Origin: Massospora cicadina
Lineage: Eukaryota; Entomophthoromycota; Entomophthoromycetes; Entomophthorales; Entomophthoraceae
Length of the DNA: 64,000 nucleotides
Direction of reading: 5' to 3'
Assembly (NCBI GenBank): GCA_022478985.1
Contig: JAKSZP010000005.1
Location: 62,001-126,000, forward strand
Shown here: piece by piece, positions 56,100 through 64,000 of the stretch
How the letters are laid out: each line of letters opens with the position of its first letter
Position numbering within the stretch: the stretch's first letter is position 1
Notes under the pieces: model-generated
Databases searched by the model: none
Told to the model about the DNA's origin: nothing
The model's input: the letters and a program-made list of their open reading frames with translations, nothing else
Position numbers and translations under genes: made by a program

Positions 56100-57345
56100 G
56101 GCTCCTATTGCTTATACGCTATGAGGAACTTTGTGTGCATTCAGTTGATAATCTGACCACTAGCAGGGTCCTTGATAGTATAGACGTTGTCACTTGTTTT
56201 ATAAATAACTTAAATGGATCAATACATATACTGGTCAATTTGTGTTACCGCCTGAACCCATGTTGATCATAGAATAGAATCATGTTTATCTTTGAACTGG
56301 GCTAGCCCGCTTCACTGTACCTGATTGGCAGCCTGATTCTTTATCTTTATGGCTAAGCTGAATGAGTATTCTTCTGTTTTCAATTTGATTAGCGTGTTGG
56401 ATAGATCATCAAATAATGTTGTGGGTCCATTTCTCTAGTACCTTATATGAAGGCATAGAGCAGCGCCAGAAGAGCAAGGTTTTATCCATACAGTAATTGA
56501 AAGGGGCTCTTTCCCATGGTGGAATGATAGCTGATGTTATATGTGTAGTTGGCAGTGGAAAGAAGGGAAATCCAATCTGAAGGTAGATCCGCTACCAGTT
56601 TACAGAGTATGTTCAATAAAGTCCCATTCAATAGCTCATCCATCCCATTAGACTCAGGGTGGTATGGGGTCGTTGGACCCCATAGATGGCCATAAGCTTG
56701 TTTAGCTTTGTGAGGATGTGGGAAGTGAATTTAATTCCATTATTGGTAAGGAGGAACTGAGAGAACCCATGTCACTGGATAATACATTCCATTATTAACT
56801 TGGCCACTGTGACTGCCCCCAAATATTGTATCACCCTTGCTTTAACACACCTGGTCAGGTGGTGGATCACCACCAGGATGAACTTGGACTGGTTAGCTCC
56901 CGTTGGCAGAGGGCCAACATCAATGGAAACCGTATGCCAAGCTTAGTGCAGTTTCACTAAATAGTATGAGGTCTTCTGGGAGAACGCTTTTCCACTTGGC
57001 ACTGGTGGCAGCAGGAGATAATTTCAAGCACATCAAAGTTCATGATTTTCCAGTAATACCAAGGCCACAACACTTCCATTGTCTTGCGCATGCAACCATG
57101 TCTGACTACTTTATGTGCACTCATAATGATACCAGACCATGAAGAGGGTCACGGAAAGTTCACTGTATAATTTCCAATCTGCTTATAAAACTCCCCATTC
57201 CGCTGGAAGATATTAGATTTCATTTCTTTTAGAACCTTTATCACTTGCAATGGCTCGTCGTTGTATTGGATGCTGAGCATTTTATTGTACATCTCATCAC
57301 CAAGGTCCACCGTAACTGCAATTGTTGGTAATCTCAATAAGAAGT
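56100..57345 (-). pseudogene. GB integrase
   Basis: The zinc domain runs from about 57140 downwards (HGCMRKTMEVL and SCCHQCQVEK; the HGHG block is partly lost). HTVSIDVGPLPTGAN at about 56915 contains the first catalytic Asp; the second-Asp region (about 56750) reads MELNSLPT and is lost; NGMDELLNGT (about 56640) keeps the Glu. Towards the end, IKDPASGQIIN (about 56175) and KFLIAYKQ match G1-1. Frames break repeatedly. Confidence 0.88.
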
Positions 57346-57815
57346 CTGCATTTTGGTGTTTGACTCCAGGTTGGTGAAAAATCTTGAAATCTTAAGCCTG
57401 CAGTTTAAGGGTCCATCGGTCTAGACGCCCCTCAGGCTCTTTGAGATTCTGTAACCAGTGTATCAAGGCATGATCCATAATGACTTTAATTTTGACTCCA
57501 TGAAAGTATACCCTGAATTGTTGTAAGCGTAGATCACCAATAAGAACTCCCACTTGGTCACGGTGTAATTGAATTCATGAAATTTAAGCTAGGGCTACAG
57601 TACGTAACTGGGTTCTCCTCTCCTTAATTGTCTTTCTGGGACAGAACTTCCCCAACATCAGAAAGGGATGTTCCATCTGTACAGTAAAAAACCTTTTTAA
57701 AGTTTGGATAACGTAGACCTGGCGCATTGATTACCGCCATATGAAGTGCATCAAAGGAGCGTTGATAGCTTTTCATCCATTCAAACATAAAATCCTTCTT
57801 TAGTAATTGAACAGT
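57290..57815 (-). pseudogene. GB RNase H
   Basis: Read downwards from about 57720 (FFTVQMEHPFLMLGKF), through KFHEFNYTVTKWEFLLVIYA (about 57560) and VKIKVIMDHALIHWLQNLKE (about 57460), to HQNADFLLRL at about 57350. The first DASD box is destroyed. The order and the closing motif identify the domain. Confidence 0.85.
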
Positions 57816-57830
57816 GGACCTCCAATACAG

Positions 57831-59430
57831 CTAAAGTTGGGTATAAAGCGGCGGTAGTAGCTGACCATCCCCAAAATACCTGGATGTCAGCTTACTGGTG
57901 GGCGTAGTAATCTTTTGGATAGCCTTCACCTTGGCAGGTTGAGGTTTCAGCCCTGTTGTGTCTAAAAAAACCAAGTTACTCCAGCTGGTCCTTGAAAAGT
58001 GACATTTCTGGGGCTTGATCATGATATTGGCCTAGCCAGCTGGCGGAATACCTCCTCCAAATGTTTCAAAAGAGTGTCTGTAACTCTCTCATTCCCTGAG
58101 AGGTGGTGAGGGATGCAAAACCACACTGTTAGGGAACTAGACGTTAAGATAATGGGAAACAAGGCATCACGAATGGTGCCAGTACAGAAGGGACCAAAAG
58201 CAAGGGTGTAAAGCACGGTATACAATATCAGGTAAGCGAGAAACAGCAAAACTTGTGGACCCCAAAGGGGGAACCATAATCAAATGTAAAGCGGTGCTAG
58301 GAGGCTTGGGTGCCTCAATCTAGAGGGGACCTGAGTGGCACAAAGGTGCACCTAAAACTTTGTTATTTTTGATAAAATGTAGCGGCCAACGTAGTTGAAG
58401 ACCTCCTCAAAGAAGTCTACACCCAGGTTCGCCCAAGGAACCATAACTAAAACGTAAAAAACAGGAACTTTTTTTATGAAAAGTCGACCAACAAGGAAGG
58501 TTGGTCACAAAAACCATATTTAAATGTTGTTGGGGTAATTCTATGTCTGATGAAGCAGTCCCAAGCACTGATTCACCAATAAGCAAACGCTTCTGTCTGA
58601 ATTGGTGGAATACACCAAACTGACTTTACTTGAGTAATCAATTAAAGTTGTACCTACATGAATGAATAATTTTGTAAATGGAATGGGGTTGATAACCCGT
58701 TACCCAATCAACTGTTTTGAAACATCATAGCTAATTAAAAGGCTCGTCAGTTTTAACGCCTGAGATGAACAAGGGGCTGGCCATTATGCACCTCACTAGT
58801 ACCAACCTGGGCATATTTGGCTTGTAATCAGCGTTGGTCTAAGGTGTGCTGAAGTCAGAGAGAGCCTGAAGTTTTAACTTTTGGACATCCTGCCGCCCAG
58901 CCTTATCCTTGGGGTTGGTGCCTACTATCAAGTTATTTAACCATGAAAAAATGGGTATTGTGCTCAGAAAACATGCAGAAAAATACATTGATATTGTTGA
59001 TGTACATGAGAATGCATGACAGCTTCAGGTCGCCAAGAATGGTACCCATGGCCCGCTGAAAAATAGCTGGGCATTACATAGCCCTTGAGGCATATAGGTC
59101 AGTTGGAAAAACCCCTTGGACTAATAATGGCGCATTTCTCCTGTTCCACGATGGGCAACTCAATTTGCCAATAACTGGATATCAAATCCATCACTGAGAA
59201 GTAACAAGATCTTCCCAATCAATCCAAAGCATCATCAATTTGCAGCAAGGGGTATGAGTCCTTTTTAGTAATGCTGTTGAGCTTCTGGTAGTTATTACTA
59301 CCTGGTTGGTCCCATCCTTCTTTTTGACAACTAGAATTAGCAAAGCCCATGGACTCTTTGAGGGTTCGAGCATCCTTTGCTCCAGCAGCTTTTCAATTTC
59401 CTCATTAATGACTTCTTCCACTGCCCTTTA
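57831..59430 (-). pseudogene. GB reverse transcriptase, interrupted
   Basis: The N-terminal half is at 59421-59191 (EEIEKLLEQRMLEPSKSPWA, VVKKKDGTNQVVI). The palm follows to the catalytic box YINN at 58993-59004, where both Asp codons of YLDD are Asn (AAC AAT after C), each explained by a CpG-to-CpA change. After about 870 bp of unrelated DNA (58070-58940) the thumb resumes with LLKHLEEVFRQLA at about 58060 and KPQKCHFSRTSW at about 58010. The insertion lies just after the catalytic box. Confidence 0.9.
58070..58940 (-). repeat. Unclassified 0.87-kb repeat inserted in GB reverse transcriptase (copy R1)
   Basis: It parts INVFF-CMFSEHN from LLKHLEEVF, residues that adjoin in the related G1-1 (2163-2225). 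A diverged copy lies in opposite orientation at 62925-63793; matching blocks include AAGGCTGGGCG, the GACCTC-TCAAAG-AGTC-AC-C-CAGGTT block and TGAGAGAGTTACAGACACT. On the minus strand a reading VGTTLIDYSSKVSLV resembles the active-site region of a retropepsin with Tyr-Ser-Ser for Asp-Ser-Gly, so it may be a piece of another gypsy pol. Origin unresolved. Confidence 0.65.
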
Positions 59431-60179
59431 TTGGTGGATTGGCCAAGACCTGATGGGAAGATTATCCCCAGTGTCCACTCAATGAACCACCCCCTGAGCG
59501 CACCCAAAGTCATGATTGTCAGCAGTAAAAATTACCTTATATTCCTCAAATAAAGGTATCGCCTGAACATTTTGGTATTATGATAGCCCTCATTAGTTTT
59601 TCACATGGTACCACTGACATTACGATGAGCTGTGGTTTGATGGGTAGACCAAATCCATAAAGTGACCCAAACTTTTGAATCTGAAGGACCTCCTCAACTG
59701 GGGTCAAGTGTAAATACGCCACTATTTGATGCTAGCAGATTTGCATTAATTCATTCTGTAGATTTGCTAACAAAACCTTGATCTCCCATGGCCCAGAAGT
59801 ATTATACCTACAGCCACGTGGGGCTCAAGCCACAATTTCTGAAAAGGACCAATAACTTCCCCATACAGTCCGTCTGGAACTTCTATAACATTTGGTGTTC
59901 ACTACTACTTGGTGACTGGAGGGTACGACATTGGCCCAACTACTCTGAGTGGCAGCCCTTGGTATTCATATATCTTTTGGGGAAGGTCCGAGTTTTACCC
60001 TTTAATTGATGATAGCAAACTGGAATCACCATGTCACTTTATGCTAGGTTGATATGACCCATGTGCATTGGATCCTTCAGCACTCCACTGGAGGTGAATT
60101 AAATTGGGATCCGCTGAGCAAGAATTTCAAAGGTCTCCACTTTCATATCAACAACAGCCTCAAAGTGTCACATAAAAGC

Positions 60180-60560
60180 TGTTATAATTAGCAGGTCATA
60201 ATTATTGTTTGGTAGCACCATTGCTGGGGCTACAAAGACAATCGACCCAAACCGCAAAGATAGTGCACTATATACTCCCTCAGAGACTGTGCTTTCTGCA
60301 CCCGCAGTCCTAACAACATGCAATGTTCCAAATCATGATTTAATGTCAACTTCTCCACCAACTTTGTGGACACTATGTTAACTGGAGCGCCCATCCTTAT
60401 TATAGCGCAGGCTCAGGTTTTTGCTGACAATGTCACAGTATGTACACTCAAGTAAGATAAATTCTGATTATTTAGAACGTGGACATTTAATGGATCTCTT
60501 CTCCCAGGGCTGTTCATAATACCCTCCCCGACTTTAGGGTATTCTTTAACAATAGCGTCC
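60180..60560 (-). pseudogene. GB aspartic protease remnant
   Basis: The reading AIIRMGAPVNIVSTKLVEKL aligns with AILDTGASVNIVSTKLMQNL of G1-1; Asp-Thr-Gly has become Arg-Met-Gly (60389-60397). Upstream LNVHVLNNQNLSYLSVHTVT (about 60480) matches the start of the domain in G1-1. The Asn-Ile-Val-Ser part and a QTIIMTC-type second half are present in other frames. Confidence 0.85.
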
Positions 60561-60649
60561 ACAGGGAGGGCGTTTACCCCTTTTAAGAGAGGCGCAGCGG
60601 AGGATAATTCCAGTTCATCTGTAGAAATTTGTTCAAAATTTGCCAGTAA

Positions 60650-61840
60650 TAAGGCTTTGGTTGCTCCTGCGGCTCTTCTTCAGCCGTGTCCTTGGCTTGT
60701 GCTCATTTCAGTACATTCACCCCTCCAACTGGCTGCAGATATGGGAATGTATCGTTGTACTGAGGGACTTTTAATTATTCGTTCATGGATAGGTTAAGGT
60801 GGGACGTTTGGGGTTGTAATAGTGGAGGTAGAAAATCTCAACTCTACTATGCTCTAACAGTTCCCTGATTTTACTGGTCCTGCGGTAAGAAATGGACCTG
60901 ACGCTTGGGGAAACCTTGTGCCAGGTGCCCACGGCAACCACACTCATAACAATTGACCCTATAGGGCCTGCGTCCTATATTTTTGTAAGATGAGACACAC
61001 CAAAAGTTGGACTGGGGTTTCTCGGCGTAACCAGGCCCCACCCAATAGTGAACTGCTGATGGTAGCTCAGTTGAGGGCGAGGCACATAGTGATAATAAGG
61101 CTGGCGGTTACTAGGCAGGATATGAACAGAGAAGGATAATTTCCTCGAATAAGAAAGTCCAGCAGTGGATGCATTAGGTTTCCACTCAGTATTAGGCGGA
61201 GTAAAGGTAGCATATATATGGCCCAAAATTCAAATGTTTTAAGAAAGGGTACGTTATCCTTTAGATATGGTGCTATGGCATTGTAAAGATCACAGTATGG
61301 TTTCACAGTGGAGGTCATTGCTAAGTATATGTCAGATTGGGATAAAGTCCCTGCCCATTTAACATGTGGGCTTCCGCCATTAATCAATCAGAAAACGTGG
61401 TGAGGGTCTCATTACGCTGAAACCCAATGGTTAAGAACTATGCCTTCCACTGTTACATCTTCAAAGACCCTCCAAATAACAAAAGCACAGTATCCTTTAC
61501 TTCTTGATAGGTAATGGAACTGTTTGGAAAATTGCAAGTAACTTGGTTGGCGCTATTAACATTCATGGTAGATATTAACAATTTCGCTTTATGTCAATAT
61601 GAAGATTCTTCTGCTGAAAACTCAAATCACTTAAAGAATCCATGGATGTTCCCATCGCAATCAAACGGAGGCAGCTTATCAGTACAAATCTCCTTAATAA
61701 CATCATCCTGCCTTTTGATTACAGTGTCTAAGGTAAGTCTAATTTCTGCATATTCAGTTGGCCTAGTGTACCAGAAGGATTCCCTGCCAGTCCAGGTCTG
61801 ATGTGACATAGTCAACGCCTGGATTTTTATTTTTTTGTTG
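60650..61840 (-). pseudogene. GB Gag
   Basis: The frame from about 61810 (MSHQTWTGRESFWYTRPTEY, with a charged helix TLDTVIKRQDDVIKEI) leads to LPPFDCDGNIHGFF, an entry typical of gypsy capsid. Capsid sequence is scattered over frames to about 61070. The zinc knuckle CYECGCRGHLAQGF at 60910-60951 has Phe in place of the fourth Cys, as in G1-1. A Gln/Tyr-rich linker is seen between 61200 and 60970. Confidence 0.8.
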
Positions 61841-61850
61841 ACCAATGGAT

Positions 61851-61868
61851 CCCCTGTAGTGAGCACCA
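61851..61868 (-). other. Primer-binding site of GB
   Basis: TGGTGCTCACTACAGGGG (minus strand) starts about two bases after the 5' LTR and shares its first twelve bases with the primer site of GC (37525-37542). Confidence 0.75.
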
Positions 61869-61869
61869 C

Positions 61870-62452
61870 AGTTATAAATTTGGTTGAATCGTTAAGATAT
61901 GCCGTAAGGTTTTTTAGTGGGCCAAGCCAACTGACAGTGAACAGATGATATGGAGATCATTGGCCCAAGAGACAAATGTAAAGATTATAATAAACTAAGA
62001 AGCAATTGCTTCAGCCATACTACTTTTGTTTATTTAATATACCACAGCAGTTTTATTCTGCTCCTTTCACTTCTTTCTATTAACAATCCCCTCTCTCAAT
62101 CTTCTTTTATCGCTTATATCTCAGCAACTTTGGTGATACCAACCCTTCAGCTTATACTTGTTCCTTGGTATTCTTATTTGTTCTGGCAGAGTTTAACATT
62201 TATTAAGCTAATGATCACCTTATTTTGAGGTGTTCCAAACATTATTCGTCATACATCAATATCTCTAGATGTTGTTTGTTGACATCACCTTATTGCCTAA
62301 TTGAAGGCGTTCCAGTATTACCCTTCCCAACCAAATATTTCCTAATCCTAAGTTGCTCAAATAATTGTAACCTTGAATCATGATTGGCAGATTCTACCTA
62401 TTTCACTGTAATGAATTAGGGATTATAGTCCAGTCATATCAGAATAATGACT
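61870..62452 (-). repeat. 5' LTR of GB (583 bp)
   Basis: Aligns with 55498-56075. The terminal TG/CA have changed by single substitutions (AGTCATTATTCTGATATGAC start on the minus strand). It is followed on the right by the target duplication ATACC. Confidence 0.94.
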
Positions 62453-62457
62453 ATACC

Positions 62458-62920
62458 TATAATTCATCTTTCTTCATTCTACTTTGGTTGGCTTAATAAT
62501 AAGTAACCAAAATGTATACTAAATCTATTGATTTACTACATGAGCAATAACTATTTATAAAGAGATGTTCTATGAGAAATTAGTTAAATATTATAAGAAT
62601 AAATTCAAATCTTTATGCCAAATTTAGGATTGTTGGTCATAATTGCAGTTAATATATATAAAATGAATTTGGTTGTTAGCTCAATAGCCAACAATTATCT
62701 CGTAAGTGGATTAATTGAGTGTCGCTGATCAATAAAGGTGGTTTTTGAAGTTATTAAAGCGTTGATAAAGCTTTTCATGGCAGTAGCTTGTAGTTTATAC
62801 TGGTTAATGAGGCACGCTGTAGATGTTTTCTTCTGTCCCATTACCTAAGCATGGCCGTTAGCTTATTAAGTTTAAACTACTTAAATTATCTAAAAAGCTT
62901 AAGGACACGCTGTCATGTTC
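62458..62920. other. Flank of GB, presumed older gypsy host
   Basis: By position it should continue the reverse transcriptase side of the disrupted host element on the minus strand, but no motif is convincing. AT-rich. Confidence 0.35.
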
Positions 62921-62924
62921 ACAT

Positions 62925-63793
62925 GACTTAATTGAAGGGGTTAATGGCCAAGAAAAGGCTGGGCGCCAAGAGGACAAGAAGGTTAAGCTTCTGGACCTTC
63001 CTGACTTAAATCGCCCATTAACAACGCTGGGTACATGCCAGGTATTACCAGGTTGGTTCAGAGGAAGTGCAAACTGCTTAGCCATGTATAACGGCTGTAG
63101 CTATAAGATGAATGTGCTACCTTTAAAATTATGATGGCTCAATTTGGTAACTGGTGAATGGGGGTAAAAAACCAATTCAATTTATGAAATTTCTAACTCA
63201 GGTCAGGCTCAACTTCTAAAGATCACTCAAGTAAGGTCAATTTTGAAGTACATTAGCCAGTTGGATGGAAGCGTGCATTTAATGGTGCACCAGGGCTTAG
63301 TACCACTTTATCCAATTGATGATTTCCCCAAGTTGGCCTAAATACGTTTGCTCAAGACCATCCTTTCTTGTTTGTCATCTATCCTAAAAATAAAAATCTC
63401 CTTCCGTTTACAGTTTTAATTTATGTTGACTTGGGAAAACCTGTGCGTGGACCTCTTTGAGGTCTTTAACACGTTAGCCATTTATTTGCTTTTAAAATTA
63501 CAACAGCGTCAGGTACACCGTTAGACCACTCAATTTCCCTTTATAATGGGGCACCCATGCACTCTAGCCCTGTTCAAAGCTTGTCTATAAACTCCCCTTT
63601 GGGAAACAGTCAAGTTTTGCAGTTTGTACAATGACTATTATTATTCACCTTGTTAAACACCCTCTCCCTATGTCACTTTAGCTTAAGCACCCTCTGCTGG
63701 GCTATACTTCTTGTATCACTGATGACAAATTCCCTTTTGTTGGACTTTTGCACCATGCACCACCACGCTGAGAACTGGAGAGTTATAGATACT
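62925..63793 (+). repeat. Copy R2 of the unclassified repeat, inverted relative to R1
   Basis: Same order of blocks as R1 (58940 down to 58070) on the opposite strand: AAGGCTGGGCGCCAAGAGG at about 62955, a CAGGTTGG block (63050), ACTCAAGTAAGGTCAATTTT (63226), a GGGAAAACCTGTGCGTGG then GACCTCTTTGAGGTC block (63432-63465), TCCCCTTTGGGAAACAGTCA (about 63592) and GAGAGTTATAGATACT (63778-63793). No intact ORF. Confidence 0.65.
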
Positions 63794-64000
63794 ATCTTGA
63801 TATTAGACGACCAACCCCTTTACTTTATATGCAAAAACTTGTTCTGTGTGGGACTTCAACAAAGTGCAAATGGGGTTCGCCAGCTGTTGGTTATAGCCAC
63901 GGTGGGGCTCAACATCATTTTATCATTTTGCTAATGGTTAGAGCATCTTGTCGTTATTCTTGCTACCTCCAACTTGGAAGTACCCACCCTTTTTTCCTGC
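63794..64000. other. Unresolved sequence to the window end
   Basis: A TTCGCCAGCTGTTGG stretch at about 63878 resembles the TTCCGCCAGCTGGCT that follows R1 in GB, hinting that R2 also sits in a G1-like reverse transcriptase, but the alignment is short. Confidence 0.3.

Larger units (their letters stand above)
55498..62452 (-). mobile_element. Complete Ty3/gypsy retrotransposon GB of family G1 (6.95 kb)
   Basis: LTRs of 578 and 583 bp in the same orientation flank gag, protease, reverse transcriptase, RNase H and integrase on the minus strand. The perfect target duplication ATACC is at 55493-55497 and 62453-62457. The element sits inside an older minus-strand gypsy RNase H. Its reverse transcriptase is itself interrupted by about 0.87 kb of a repeat that recurs inverted at 62925-63793. 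All domains carry stops and frameshifts. Confidence 0.97.

Overview
The window is a repeat-dominated stretch of a eukaryotic nuclear genome, AT-rich outside the elements. I find only one gene that is intact and convincingly host-encoded: a secreted trypsin-like serine protease at 30650-31642 (minus). Almost everything else is retrotransposon sequence broken by stops and frameshifts, plus tRNA-derived SINEs, a Helitron-type remnant and a minisatellite. Nested Ty3/gypsy and Tad1/I-like LINE elements around an uninterrupted fungal-style secreted S1 protease point to a large, repeat-laden early-diverging fungal genome; the Entomophthorales are my best guess. This is inference, and an arthropod source is not excluded by the sequence alone.

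Layout: 1-4784, Ty3/gypsy element of family G1 (plus strand, left part outside the window) ending in a 573-bp LTR. 6189-11408, full-length but decayed LINE (minus) with a perfect 16-bp target-site duplication. 11612-18532, complete gypsy element GA (plus), target duplication GCATC, with a collagen-like segment in Gag. 20313-29380, chromodomain-type gypsy element GD (plus) with 1.3-kb LTRs, its 3' LTR split by a 1.7-kb insertion. 30323-30598 and 32523-32809, two SINE copies in opposite orientation on either side of the protease gene. 32968-33470, minisatellite. 33630-36000, Helitron/Helentron remnants including the C-terminal part of a Pif1-type helicase. 36346-36661, a SINE with a different head. 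36920-43834, complete gypsy element GC (plus), target duplication ATACA, carrying an unrelated solo LTR. 44128-49333, second LINE (plus). 50780-51312, a G1-type LTR. 52270-55497, very old gypsy debris in both orientations. 55498-62452, complete G1 element GB (minus), target duplication ATACC, inserted in that debris. 62458-64000, unclassified repeat DNA including an inverted copy of a segment lying inside the reverse transcriptase region of GB.

How the parts relate: the SINEs have pol III A and B boxes but end in a CCTC-RAATAAAA tail that resembles the 3' ends of the two LINEs, so the LINE family probably mobilised the SINEs. The LTR elements are dated relative to one another by nesting: GB lies inside an older minus-strand gypsy, a solo LTR lies inside GC, and an unrelated insert lies inside the 3' LTR of GD. 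Several catalytic Asp codons of reverse transcriptases have become Asn through apparent CpG-to-CpA changes, suggesting decay driven by cytosine methylation. No retroelement here appears able to make a functional polymerase.
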